A stretch of 64,000 nucleotides of DNA from Pedobacter namyangjuensis. Its GTDB lineage: Bacteria; Bacteroidota; Bacteroidia; Sphingobacteriales; Sphingobacteriaceae. Below are positions 1-8,317 of this stretch, one piece after another. The notes under the pieces are model-generated. The model saw only the letters and a program-made list of their open reading frames with translations. It was not told the DNA's origin and made no database searches. The position numbers were made by a program, and so were the translations under genes. Every line of letters starts with the position of its first letter. Positions within the stretch are counted from its first letter, which is position 1. Location of the stretch: assembly GCF_003313325.1 (NCBI RefSeq), contig NZ_QMHQ01000003.1, positions 372,001 to 436,000 on the forward strand, given 5' to 3'.

Positions 1-899
1 TTATCAAAATCTAACATATAGATATTTGCTAGAGTCGCACTTATAGGACTACCTTGCGGAATACCAGCATTATTTTTTTTACTTATTATCAGGTTTAAAT
101 TGTTGGCGATGAATTCTTTCTCATTGCAATATGCCACTGCATTTTTTTCTTTGGCAAATCTGAGGTCCGGTATGCTTTTCCTAAAATATTCTTTTTCAGT
201 CGACGAGTTAATAATCCCTCTTCTTACGATCATAGTTTTGCCGTAATGTTCAAAAAGCTGTTGTGCTATAACATATCTAATTTTGGTGAGCCCTTTAAAA
301 AGATTGTAATGGTCGGAGGGTAATGTTATTAGTCTGGGATTCTGCTTGCCGTTTAGAACTTCTATCCACTTACGCTTTAAAATTTTATGGTCGAGGTTGT
401 CAAAAAAAGAAGTAATATCGGCAACAATTACCGTGAGCTTCTTATCATTATTTGCCTTTATGAATTCAAATGCTGTTTTAGCAAAATCAATATTACATTT
501 ATTTCCCTCTTTACCTATTTCAACTGGTATTTTCCTATATGCAACAACGGCATCATTGAATGGCTCATCTTTGATATAGTTTTCGTAAGCTTCCGTCAAT
601 AGCGAATTATATTTTGAAAATATTAAAGCGTCTAAGTGAGATGCAAAATACGTTTCCCTAACTTTAGGGTTGTCGGCAATCCTTTCCCATTTACCACTAG
701 GGTTCCTAACCTTAATTAAGTTATTTGATCTGAACCTTCTTTTGAGTATAGATTTATTAATGAGCGGGAAAAAACTATGCTTAGCTATTGTTGTTGGATT
801 TGAGACATAATTCTTCACACGATTATAATCCTTAATCGTTATTGGTAACCCAATATGAGGATACCGTTTTAGCTTAAACCATTCTTCTAATTCTTTCAT
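1..899 (-). CDS. DRT2/UG2-like antiviral reverse transcriptase (partial, C-terminus beyond window)
   Basis: RNA-directed DNA polymerase. The reading frame is open from ATG at 899 to the window edge (299 codons). Visible RT motifs: motif A around residues 160-171 (ADITSFFDNLDH, with D161 and D167) and the GIPQGSPISATLANIYM block starting at residue 279. The catalytic YxDD motif must lie beyond position 1. The N-terminus (short W-x3-KRYPHIG stretch, then HSFFPLI, YFASHLDALIFSKY, LPSDHY) resembles the compact unknown-group RTs of the DRT2/UG2 type as I remember them. I see no maturase or retron features. It follows the type I RM genes on the same strand and begins 8 nt after the closing stem of a structured RNA segment (908-1239), as expected for DRT2. 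DRT9/UG28 is the main alternative. RT identity is near certain; the subtype is inferred. Confidence 0.85.
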   Translation of the reverse strand, partial: MKELEEWFKLKRYPHIGLPITIKDYNRVKNYVSNPTTIAKHSFFPLINKSILKRRFRSNNLIKVRNPSGKWERIADNPKVRETYFASHLDALIFSKYNSLLTEAYENYIKDEPFNDAVVAYRKIPVEIGKEGNKCNIDFAKTAFEFIKANNDKKLTVIVADITSFFDNLDHKILKRKWIEVLNGKQNPRLITLPSDHYNLFKGLTKIRYVIAQQLFEHYGKTMIVRRGIINSSTEKEYFRKSIPDLRFAKEKNAVAYCNEKEFIANNLNLIISKKNNAGIPQGSPISATLANIYMLDFD

Positions 900-907
900 T
901 TAAAAAA

Positions 908-1239
908 GGGGGCAGGCTACGTAGCAGGTTAAGAATGTACATGCTCAGGTTTTAAAAACCTCGAAGCTTTACCCATTGCTGAGTTATTTCAACGCTACTC
1001 TATTCAGGTATAGAAATTGTTACCTTTGTTTCATCAACAGTAAACATCATTACAATGCTACGTAAACAATTCATCAGTTCTAATTCCCGGTTCTTCACAG
1101 CCATCTGGCCGTTATTTACATTCTCCGTACTAATTCTTTCAAATTATTTGGAAATTGGTATTACCTTCTCCACCTAGCGTAATTTCTAGCGTGGTACTTT
1201 TTAGCCAAACGTAACATTCCGACCGTATCAACTGCCCCC
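908..1239 (-). ncRNA. Candidate structured template RNA of the DRT2-like system
   Basis: A 332-nt gene-free segment lies between hsdS and the RT start. Read on the minus strand it opens with GGGGGCAG (1239-1232) and closes with the exact complement CTGCCCCC (915-908), followed by TTTTTTA and the RT ATG. Inside, GAATGT-T-AC (1219-1211) pairs with GTACATTC (940-933), 8 bp with one bulge. Other hairpins: 1194-1170 (8 bp, one bulge, 8-nt loop), 1113-1096 (ACGGCC/GGCTGT) and 960-948 (GGTTTT/AAAACC). GCTACGTAGC (925-916) is a palindrome just inside the closing stem. Known DRT2 loci carry a template RNA directly upstream of the RT. That this is the equivalent RNA is inferred from position and folding. 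Confidence 0.7.
1000..1143 (-). other. Stop-free central frame inside the candidate template RNA (neo-like)
   Basis: On the RNA strand one frame is free of stop codons for 47 codons (1143-1003), bounded by TAA at 1146-1144 and TAG at 1002-1000. The other two frames are broken several times in the same stretch. An ATG at 1104 would give 34 residues beginning MAVKNRELELMNCL. In the DRT2 system studied in Klebsiella, rolling-circle reverse transcription of a template of about 120 nt makes a concatemer with an endless frame (neo). A template unit within these 141 nt and divisible by three would do the same here. Template ends are not determined. It could instead be chance openness or an ordinary small ORF. 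Confidence 0.45.
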
Positions 1240-1274
1240 AGTATTTTTAGTTAATTATTGATAGTTTTATAATC

Positions 1275-2603
1275 TTATTTCCCCTCCGCAACCATTCCCA
1301 ACTCCTCTCCCACCATTTCATAAGCATATTTAACCGTAACCTGCCCATTCATTAACATTGGCAATAACCAATCTCTTAACGAAGCTAGTTCCTGGTTTTG
1401 TTGATTATTTAGCTCCCTTTTTCTTCTTATATTAAGGGCTAATTTTTCAAAATTATCTTCTAAATAATTTGGAGGCCGAGTTACTAATAATTCTTTTATT
1501 CCTCTAACATTTAAACTTTGAAAAAATGTACCATTATCAGTGTTTATTATAATTTGCCGTTTCATTTCAGCACCTTGAAAGGAGTAATATAAAAAAGTTG
1601 GATCAATTGTTTTTGGTCTTATCGCGGTAATATTTCTGCCAATGCCAGCTACCATATTTTTAGGTATTTGTGATAAACTTGCAACCCTTCCAGCGTTTGT
1701 AATTACTAAATCATGATCTTTAACCTCAATTCTTTTAGTCCATCTTTCATATTCATCCTTTGAAACAAAGTATTTAGAAGACACGTCAATCAAGCCATCA
1801 TCTTTAATATTTTCAAGCTGTAGTAAATAACAGGCTTCATTTTCATAGTAATAATCTGATTTTTTTGAATGCAGGCAATCAACAATTTCACAACAAGATG
1901 ATAGTTTCTCAATCGTCCACCCTTTCGGTATCTCCCTTTTCAAAACCTCACTATAAACCATTTCGCCACCAGATGTTTTATAAGGTTTGCCATCTGCACC
2001 AGGGAAATCAAACTGTACAAACCAATAATCATAAAGCGTTTTGGCCATGGCTTCTAATTCCGCATTTATTTTATTGTTCAGCTCTATTTTATCATCTAAT
2101 GCGGAAAGAACGGAAGCGATTTTATTTTGAGTTAAAATGTCAGGTATAAAAAGCTTAAGTAGCTTAAAATTAGTGGTGGCTTGAGCTAATGCAGGTACCC
2201 CAACATGATTTTTAAACGAAAGAAGCTTCTTTTGTCCGTATTTACTAAGCATCAAATAGGCAAAATAAATCGGGTTAATCGAATCTTTAAATCTAACTCT
2301 GAATTGACTTTGAGAAATTACGTATCTTTCAAACTTAGAATCAAACGGAATATAAGCAACCTGCCCCAAAGTTCCTCGATGAGTAATAACGATATCACCT
2401 CGTTTTGCATTAGCTTTTCCTAACGAATTTGCTTTCTTCTCGGATACATATTTGAAACCGTGCTCAACTAATTTATGATTTGTCAAGTTTGAGCCATTTA
2501 ACACAGGAACTCCTGATGAAATAAAATTATCTATTTTGATATTAGAACCAAATGGACCCATTGATATCTCTTGAATATACTCTTTCAAACTAACCTCTTT
2601 CAT
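1275..2603 (-). CDS. hsdS: Type I restriction-modification specificity subunit HsdS
   Basis: DNA-recognition subunit that directs the HsdM/HsdR complex to its bipartite target. The 442 residues show the usual two half-subunits: a first target-recognition domain (about 1-150), a central conserved helix region (QNKIASVLSALDDKIELNNK and following YDYWFVQFDFP, about 160-205), a second recognition domain (about 220-400) and a C-terminal helix ending near LRDWLLPMLMNGQV. The ATG lies 14 nt inside the end of hsdM, which supports translational coupling. Length is normal. The target sequence cannot be deduced. The gene ends 36 nt before the structured RNA that precedes the reverse transcriptase. Confidence 0.95.
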   Translation of the reverse strand: MKEVSLKEYIQEISMGPFGSNIKIDNFISSGVPVLNGSNLTNHKLVEHGFKYVSEKKANSLGKANAKRGDIVITHRGTLGQVAYIPFDSKFERYVISQSQFRVRFKDSINPIYFAYLMLSKYGQKKLLSFKNHVGVPALAQATTNFKLLKLFIPDILTQNKIASVLSALDDKIELNNKINAELEAMAKTLYDYWFVQFDFPGADGKPYKTSGGEMVYSEVLKREIPKGWTIEKLSSCCEIVDCLHSKKSDYYYENEACYLLQLENIKDDGLIDVSSKYFVSKDEYERWTKRIEVKDHDLVITNAGRVASLSQIPKNMVAGIGRNITAIRPKTIDPTFLYYSFQGAEMKRQIIINTDNGTFFQSLNVRGIKELLVTRPPNYLEDNFEKLALNIRRKRELNNQQNQELASLRDWLLPMLMNGQVTVKYAYEMVGEELGMVAEGK

Positions 2604-4212
2604 ACATCAACCCCTTCAATTGCTTCTGAATTTCACTATCCAAAATATTGCCCTCCGTAAAAAGACCGCTCAACCTATTCTCAAACCCCTCCATTTTTTT
2701 TAAAAATTCCTCAGCAGTAATATCCACATAATCAATCTTCACTTCAAAATACTGCCCTGCAGAGAAAGAATAGTTTTTAGCTTTAATATCCTCAGCAGAA
2801 ACCACTACGCTAAAATCGTCAATTGCTTGCTTTTGGTTCATTGCATCAATAATGCTTTGCTCTTCAGTTGGCGTTAAAACCGTACGTTGGTTTTTCCCTT
2901 CTTTAATAGTATCGCCTAGTTTACTGGCATCAACCAATACAATATGTTCAGCATCGGCTCGGTTATCTAAAAATAAAACGCTTACATTGGTACCTGTACT
3001 AGCGAAAATATTACTCGGCATACTTACCACCCCACGCAATAGTTTACGCTCTATCATGGCTTCACGTATTTTTCGTTCAATTCCGCTTTGGGCAGTTATA
3101 AAACCTGTAGGCACCACAATAGCTCCTTTCCCTTTTGCACTTAAACTGTACATGATATGCTGTATAAATAGCAGGTAAATGGCCATGCTTTCTTTTTTAG
3201 CTTTCGGAATATTTGGAATACCTGCAAAGAAGCGGGTTTTGTTGATGTCTTTATCTAAGGCGACACTAAAATCAGAGAAATCCAATTTAAAGGGTGGATT
3301 GGAAACGATATAATCGAACTTTTCTTCTCGGTAATAAGGCTCTAAAATGGTATTGCCTTTAATAATATGTGGTATGCTATGGCTTAAATTGTTCAACACT
3401 AAATTTAAACGCAACATATTGCTAGATTTTTGCGAGATATCTTCACTATATATACTGCAATTATCTTCGCCAATGGCGTGGGCAATATTCATCAATAAAG
3501 TTCCAGAACCCGCACTCGGATCGTACACTTTTACGCCCTTTGGTTTATCGTTTACCATAATAGAAGCCATGATACGGGCAACGGCATGTGGCGTGTAGTA
3601 TTCGGCATATTTACCACCACTATCAGTATTGTAATCTTTAATCAGGTATTCGAAAATGGTGGCAAAGAAATCGTATTTTTCGTTAAACATTCCCTCGAAG
3701 CTAAACTCAAACAATTTGCTGATTAAAGCTTTGCAAAAAACATCGCGTTGCGAGGCATCACTAATGAAATTGCTTAACTCATCAAACATTTTATCTTTTG
3801 CACCACTTGCCGATTTTACCGAATAGATTTCTGCATTGTTGATGCTAATTTCACGTAGCGTATCGTCAAACAGCTTAGCAAAATCGTTGCTGTTTTGCTT
3901 ATTGTGTAAATAGGTAATGGTTTGGTGCGGATAGAGTTGTGGCGTATTGGCATTGATAAAGGCAAACAAAAAGTTGTATTGCTCTTCATCCAAAGCTTCT
4001 AATGCTTCCTGAAAGTTAGGTGCTTCGGCTAATTTAAAATCTTCCAACTTTTTAGCTTCGTGGGCAAATTTATCGTTCATAAACTTATACAGAAAAATCT
4101 GTGTAATAATTTTAAACTCGTTGCCATCGTTGCCCAAGCCATAATTGGCACAAACGCTTTTTAAGCTATCAATAAGCTGTTTGGTTTTGGTAATAAAAGT
4201 TAAGTCAGTCAT
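2590..4212 (-). CDS. hsdM: Type I restriction-modification DNA methyltransferase HsdM
   Basis: N6-adenine methyltransferase subunit, required for both modification and restriction. The 540 residues contain an HsdM-N helical region (about 8-150), the AdoMet-binding motif I DPSAGSGTL (231-239) and the catalytic motif IV NPPF (305-308). A YYTP element (205-208) precedes motif I, as is typical for HsdM. The start codon shares one base with the hsdR stop (TAATG), and the 3' end overlaps hsdS, so the three genes form a tight operon hsdR-hsdM-hsdS. Length and motifs look intact. Confidence 0.97.
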   Translation of the reverse strand: MTDLTFITKTKQLIDSLKSVCANYGLGNDGNEFKIITQIFLYKFMNDKFAHEAKKLEDFKLAEAPNFQEALEALDEEQYNFLFAFINANTPQLYPHQTITYLHNKQNSNDFAKLFDDTLREISINNAEIYSVKSASGAKDKMFDELSNFISDASQRDVFCKALISKLFEFSFEGMFNEKYDFFATIFEYLIKDYNTDSGGKYAEYYTPHAVARIMASIMVNDKPKGVKVYDPSAGSGTLLMNIAHAIGEDNCSIYSEDISQKSSNMLRLNLVLNNLSHSIPHIIKGNTILEPYYREEKFDYIVSNPPFKLDFSDFSVALDKDINKTRFFAGIPNIPKAKKESMAIYLLFIQHIMYSLSAKGKGAIVVPTGFITAQSGIERKIREAMIERKLLRGVVSMPSNIFASTGTNVSVLFLDNRADAEHIVLVDASKLGDTIKEGKNQRTVLTPTEEQSIIDAMNQKQAIDDFSVVVSAEDIKAKNYSFSAGQYFEVKIDYVDITAEEFLKKMEGFENRLSGLFTEGNILDSEIQKQLKGLMYERG

Positions 4213-7200
4213 TAAATGTAGTTATTATATTGTTGCAGGTATTCGCCTGCAATCATGGTATTAATGGTTTTGGTGGTATTAAAATCTAACTTGATTTTTT
4301 GGTTCTTCACAAACTCTGTAGCTACCAAATTGAGCAGATAACGGTTAAAGAAAGCCTCGTTATCCATAATATTACGGTTATTTAGCAACTGGTCGTCGGT
4401 TTGTTGTTTTATGTTCATCAAGGCTTGGTGCAATTGAATTTCTTTAGCACTGATGCTACTGTTTTCTACCAAACGTTTATGTAAGCGGGCATATTTTTCA
4501 TCTTGCTCGTACTTAGCTTTTAGTAAGTTGTTTTTACGGTTCAGTTCCGTTACCTTATCGTAAATAGATTTGAGGAGCAAAATATTATCACGCATATCTT
4601 CTTGGTCTACCTCTCCTAAATTCTTTTTCTTAAATATTCGTTCCAATTCTTCACGAAGCGATATAAAAGCAGGGTCTTTTTGGTCGAAATTGAATAACAA
4701 AGCCTCTCTAGTACGTTTTAACTGGCCCCGTAGCTGGTCAGCTAAAATGAGTTCTTCTTCGCTTACTTTAGTAAATAAGAAGATTACATCTTCTAAAGCC
4801 GAATTCAATAAATTGGTGGTATCGGCTTCGCTATTTATATTATCTATGAGGTTGAGCTTATCTAATTGTGCTTGCGCTACACTTAGTAATTGGTTTAGTT
4901 TAAAGAAGTCTAGCTTATCTAGCTGTTCATCCAAGCCTTTTAAGCGGATGATATTCTTAAGTTCTTTGGCATTCGCTAGAACCTTGATTAAATCTAATAA
5001 ATCCTGTTTGTCTTTTATGTCGCTTACCTGTTGGCTAAAAACTTCTGCATTTACTGCATCGAAATGGAAAAGTTTTTCTTTTATCTCTAAAATCTCAGCT
5101 TCAATCTCTTCTTGCGATTTAAAAAGATTGGTATAGTTGGTCATTTCGTTGCCCAACTCATTTTGCAATTCCTTGAAATAATTATCGTTTGTTTCGCGAA
5201 AGGCAGAGCTTATATCAGCAAAATCAACTACATAACCGTATTTGTATTTTTTATAAGGGCGGTTTACACGGGTTAAGGTCTGTAATAGATTATGGTCTTT
5301 AACTACTCTTGCTAAATACAATTTCTTTAACCTTTTGGCGTCGAAACCCGTGAGCAGCATATTGTAAACAAATAGAATGTCAACTTCGCCAGCTTTAAAC
5401 TGTTTTACTTGTTCTTTTCTGTCATCTTTAGAATTTACATCATGTAGAATTAAAGCACCTCTTAAATCTTTTTGCTTTTTACCGTAACCATCGTTTGGTT
5501 CAGCCACCATTCCCAACGATTGTACCTCTTGCTCGCCGTATAATTCTTCGAAATATGCAAACAATCCTTTCGCTTGTTTACTCGTATCACAAACTACCAT
5601 TGCACCCAAACTATTGTCGCCTTCGGTTTTTCTAAACTGGATTAAATCCTTTACGATATAATCCAACATCGGTTTCACAAATTTCTGGTGGGCAAATACT
5701 TCGCTCTTATCAATATCACCCTGCAAAAGCTGGATCTGTTCCAACACTTCTTTCATTTGCATTTTGTAGGTAGTATCAATACCTTCTCGTATTAAACGCA
5801 AAGTATAGCCATCGGCGATGGACATGTTGTAATAATACTTATGAATGTATTCTCCAAATAATGCTTTGCTATCAAATTCTTTAGCTACTTCTCTCAACAA
5901 CGGCGTTCCTGTTAAAGCAATTTTAATGGCGTCTTCATCAGAACGAAGTAGATTTACCAATGCTGTTCCTTTAGGATTATAGCCTCGGTGTGCTTCGTCA
6001 ATAAAATAAATCCGTTGAATGTTTATATCGTAAGCTAAATCTTTTACGGCAACAGTTTCTTCGGTAAACTTTTGAATGTTGACAACAGAAATTTCACGAT
6101 CGCCGGAACTATTATGTACTACACTTACTTTTTTGATGTCTTCTAAAAATTCAGTTCTAGAGTTTACCCGATAAACTACTAATCCTCTATTACCGAACTC
6201 AGTACTAGCTTGGTTAGCCAAATCAATACGATCAACAATAAAATAGAATTTGGCAATGATGTTTCGTTTTTGGAAATAATCCGTCAAAAATTTAACGTTG
6301 TAAAAAGCCAAAGCTGTCTTGCCACTTCCCTGCGTATGCCAGATAATTCCTTTCTTAACTCCCTCATTCAGTTTATGCTCAATTGCTTTTGTGGCGAACA
6401 TTTGCGGGTAACGCATGATGTGCTTAAGCGTAACGATTTTACCCTTAATCTCTTCATCAACATAAGCAATAGTATATTTTAGGATAAAGGCTAACCTATC
6501 TTTATTAAGCAAAGAAGTTAAAATGGTATTGGTAGGTGTGTTGTAATGTTTATTGGTAATAAATTCTGGCGAATGTTTTATCGCTATGATGTTGTTATCC
6601 TTTAAAATTAGATTTTCTATTTCATCACTTTCAGAAGCCATTAAATGGGTTAAGTTTAAATTTTCTTCTTCCCTAAAATAGTTGAATTGCAAATCAGTAT
6701 AAGCAGATGTAGCATAATAAGCTCCTTGCAAAGGCTCTATCACACCATCCTCATAAGGCATATTATTAGAGAACAACATCATTTGGGTGATATTGGCAAA
6801 ACGCTTAAATTTCTTGTTCTTGTAGCGGTCGTTTATACGTTTTCTCTCTGCTAGAACACCGTCTTTATTATTGGGCTTTTTAACCTCGATAAATACCAAT
6901 GGCATTCCGTTAATTAAGATGGTAATGTCTGGTCTAAATTCTTCTTCTCCGTTTTTACAGGTTAATTCTGTAGTTACATGGAAGCTGTTATTATTGAAAT
7001 TTTCGAAGTCAACAAGCTTAATACCTGATGTTGCGGTTAAACTTTTATAAAAATCTCTACCTAAATCATCAAAATCGAGTTTTAAGGTCAATTCTTCTAA
7101 TAATCTACTAACATCCGCTTCATCAACACTAGGGTTAATTTTACAAATACTTTTTGTAAAAATTGCTGGGAATATATTTGTTTCTTCTTGCCTAAATTGC

Positions 7201-7286
7201 TCTTTTCTAGAAATGTAGGTATAGCCTAAACGAACCAAATGTAATAGTGCAGGAATTTTTACGCGTGAATCTTCGTTAAAAGCCAT
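4212..7286 (-). CDS. hsdR: Type I restriction endonuclease subunit HsdR
   Basis: ATP-dependent DNA translocase and nuclease subunit. The 1024 residues begin with an HsdR-N nuclease domain (PD at 119-120, EVKK at 134-137). A superfamily 2 helicase core follows, with Walker A TQGSGKT (318-324), the DEAH box (430-433) and later TGFDAKRLKKLYL and QTLTRVNRPYKK motifs. The C-terminal third is helical and probably contacts HsdM. It is first in the operon; the roughly 1-kb space upstream (7287-8317) must hold the promoter, and the 12-bp palindrome AACATTAATGTT lies about 80 bp before the ATG. All key motifs are present, so the system appears functional. Confidence 0.97.
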   Translation of the reverse strand: MAFNEDSRVKIPALLHLVRLGYTYISRKEQFRQEETNIFPAIFTKSICKINPSVDEADVSRLLEELTLKLDFDDLGRDFYKSLTATSGIKLVDFENFNNNSFHVTTELTCKNGEEEFRPDITILINGMPLVFIEVKKPNNKDGVLAERKRINDRYKNKKFKRFANITQMMLFSNNMPYEDGVIEPLQGAYYATSAYTDLQFNYFREEENLNLTHLMASESDEIENLILKDNNIIAIKHSPEFITNKHYNTPTNTILTSLLNKDRLAFILKYTIAYVDEEIKGKIVTLKHIMRYPQMFATKAIEHKLNEGVKKGIIWHTQGSGKTALAFYNVKFLTDYFQKRNIIAKFYFIVDRIDLANQASTEFGNRGLVVYRVNSRTEFLEDIKKVSVVHNSSGDREISVVNIQKFTEETVAVKDLAYDINIQRIYFIDEAHRGYNPKGTALVNLLRSDEDAIKIALTGTPLLREVAKEFDSKALFGEYIHKYYYNMSIADGYTLRLIREGIDTTYKMQMKEVLEQIQLLQGDIDKSEVFAHQKFVKPMLDYIVKDLIQFRKTEGDNSLGAMVVCDTSKQAKGLFAYFEELYGEQEVQSLGMVAEPNDGYGKKQKDLRGALILHDVNSKDDRKEQVKQFKAGEVDILFVYNMLLTGFDAKRLKKLYLARVVKDHNLLQTLTRVNRPYKKYKYGYVVDFADISSAFRETNDNYFKELQNELGNEMTNYTNLFKSQEEIEAEILEIKEKLFHFDAVNAEVFSQQVSDIKDKQDLLDLIKVLANAKELKNIIRLKGLDEQLDKLDFFKLNQLLSVAQAQLDKLNLIDNINSEADTTNLLNSALEDVIFLFTKVSEEELILADQLRGQLKRTREALLFNFDQKDPAFISLREELERIFKKKNLGEVDQEDMRDNILLLKSIYDKVTELNRKNNLLKAKYEQDEKYARLHKRLVENSSISAKEIQLHQALMNIKQQTDDQLLNNRNIMDNEAFFNRYLLNLVATEFVKNQKIKLDFNTTKTINTMIAGEYLQQYNNYI

Positions 7287-7676
7287 TAAAATTTAAATAG
7301 TTATACTCAATAGTTGGGTAATATATTATTTTTTTTTGCCACAACAATGTATTAAATCGAAATGAACATTAATGTTTAATTTTCCATAAAAGTAAAAAAA
7401 ATACTATGATTTAATTACGGTTTCCCGTACTCAAGTGTACAAATCGTTTTTCGTCTGTCGTTCTTGGTAGTTGCGATTTTATCAACTCCGGTTTTAGCTG
7501 TAGCACTATAGTCAAATAGCTTTTTAAGCGCATTATGCCGAGACTATATAGCTAGGTATAGGGAATGACGGATGGTTGAGTTACTTAGGTTATCCACAGC
7601 CCTATCTTTACCCAAGCCAAGGGTTAAATTCAAATAAAACCCTAAAGCCTATAAATACCCTCATCCATGGCTCAAG

Positions 7677-7720
7677 CATAGATCAAGTATAGATCAAGTA
7701 TAGATGAAGTATAGATAAAG
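7677..7720. repeat. Four tandem 11-bp units (TATAGATCAAG)
   Basis: Four adjacent 11-bp units: catagatcaag, tatagatcaag, tatagatgaag, tatagataaag. The period is close to one DNA helical turn. No gene overlaps it. It could be a bound regulator array or a slippage product; the sequence alone does not decide. Confidence 0.85.
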
Positions 7721-8194
7721 CACAGTTGAGGCATCATTAACAAAATTCAAAAACATGCTTCATTTGATTGAAAGGCAATATTACATTTTAAAATTCAGCC
7801 GATTTTAAATAAGTAGAGACCCAAAAATTAACCTCATTAAAATTTCTTATTAGTTAATTTAGCTCTTGATAGCTTGTAATTTCTAAACCTAATTCGTCTG
7901 CTGTTAACGCTCATTTACCATATTAATTCTAGCCACCTTTTTCAACCCTCAACTTAAAGACTTTTCCGATGACATAAGACTAATGAGGTTGATGATAACA
8001 CCAACCTTAATAACCCTTCCTTTTTGATCGCTTGCCCAGCCAATGATCCCTCGGTTCCTATTGCACGATGCTTCGGTAGTATCTCGGTACTATATTGGTA
8101 AAATATCGTTTCAAAGAGATTTTACTAACACCATATTCCAAAGTCGGAATGACATTTCTTCGTTGTTCGTTTGTCGTTTGTCGTTGCTAAAGAC

Positions 8195-8305
8195 TGCTTA
8201 CTCCTTGCTCTTTGCTCCTTACTCCTTGTTCTTTGCTCCTTGCTCCTTTCTCCTTGCTCCTTAATCTTTGCTCCTTGCTCTTTATTCCTTGCTCCTTGCT
8301 CTTTG
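8195..8305. repeat. Degenerate CTCCTTGCT short-period tract
   Basis: About 110 bp of irregular repeats built from CTCCTTGCT, CTCTTTGCT and close variants, immediately downstream of the surface-protein gene. A related tract (AGCAAGGAGCAAAG, opposite orientation) lies at 41957-42020, so the unit recurs at a second locus. Confidence 0.85.
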
Positions 8306-8317
8306 GCAACAATCCAT

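Larger units (their letters stand above)
7287..8317. other. Intergenic region, 1031 bp, between hsdR and the surface-protein gene
   Basis: No convincing gene. The hsdR promoter should lie near 7290-7420. The palindrome AACATTAATGTT (about 7364-7375) is a possible operator. Further right are four 11-bp tandem units (7677-7720), a degraded copy of a Bacteroidota-type palindromic repeat around 8040-8160, and a long CTCCTTGCT-like tract (8195-8305). The short plus-strand frame at 8043-8264 runs into the tract and is not believed to be a gene. Confidence 0.7.

Noticed and set aside
346..602. Two short plus-strand frames over the RT gene
   Set aside because: They are shadows of the RT frame on the opposite strand, which carries clear RT motifs.
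1..1239. Retron or group II intron instead of a DRT
   Set aside because: No retron-type paired inverted repeats with msd layout, no domain V-like hairpin, and the N-terminal pattern fits compact UG-type RTs. The C-terminus is missing, so this is not fully excluded.
4570..5136. 188-aa plus-strand frame within hsdR
   Set aside because: Low-complexity Ser/Lys-rich shadow of the hsdR coding strand.
7677..7720. CRISPR or att site
   Set aside because: 11-bp units in direct contact, no spacers; no integrase or tRNA in the window.
8195..8305. CRISPR array
   Set aside because: Units are short, irregular and without unique spacers; no cas genes are nearby.
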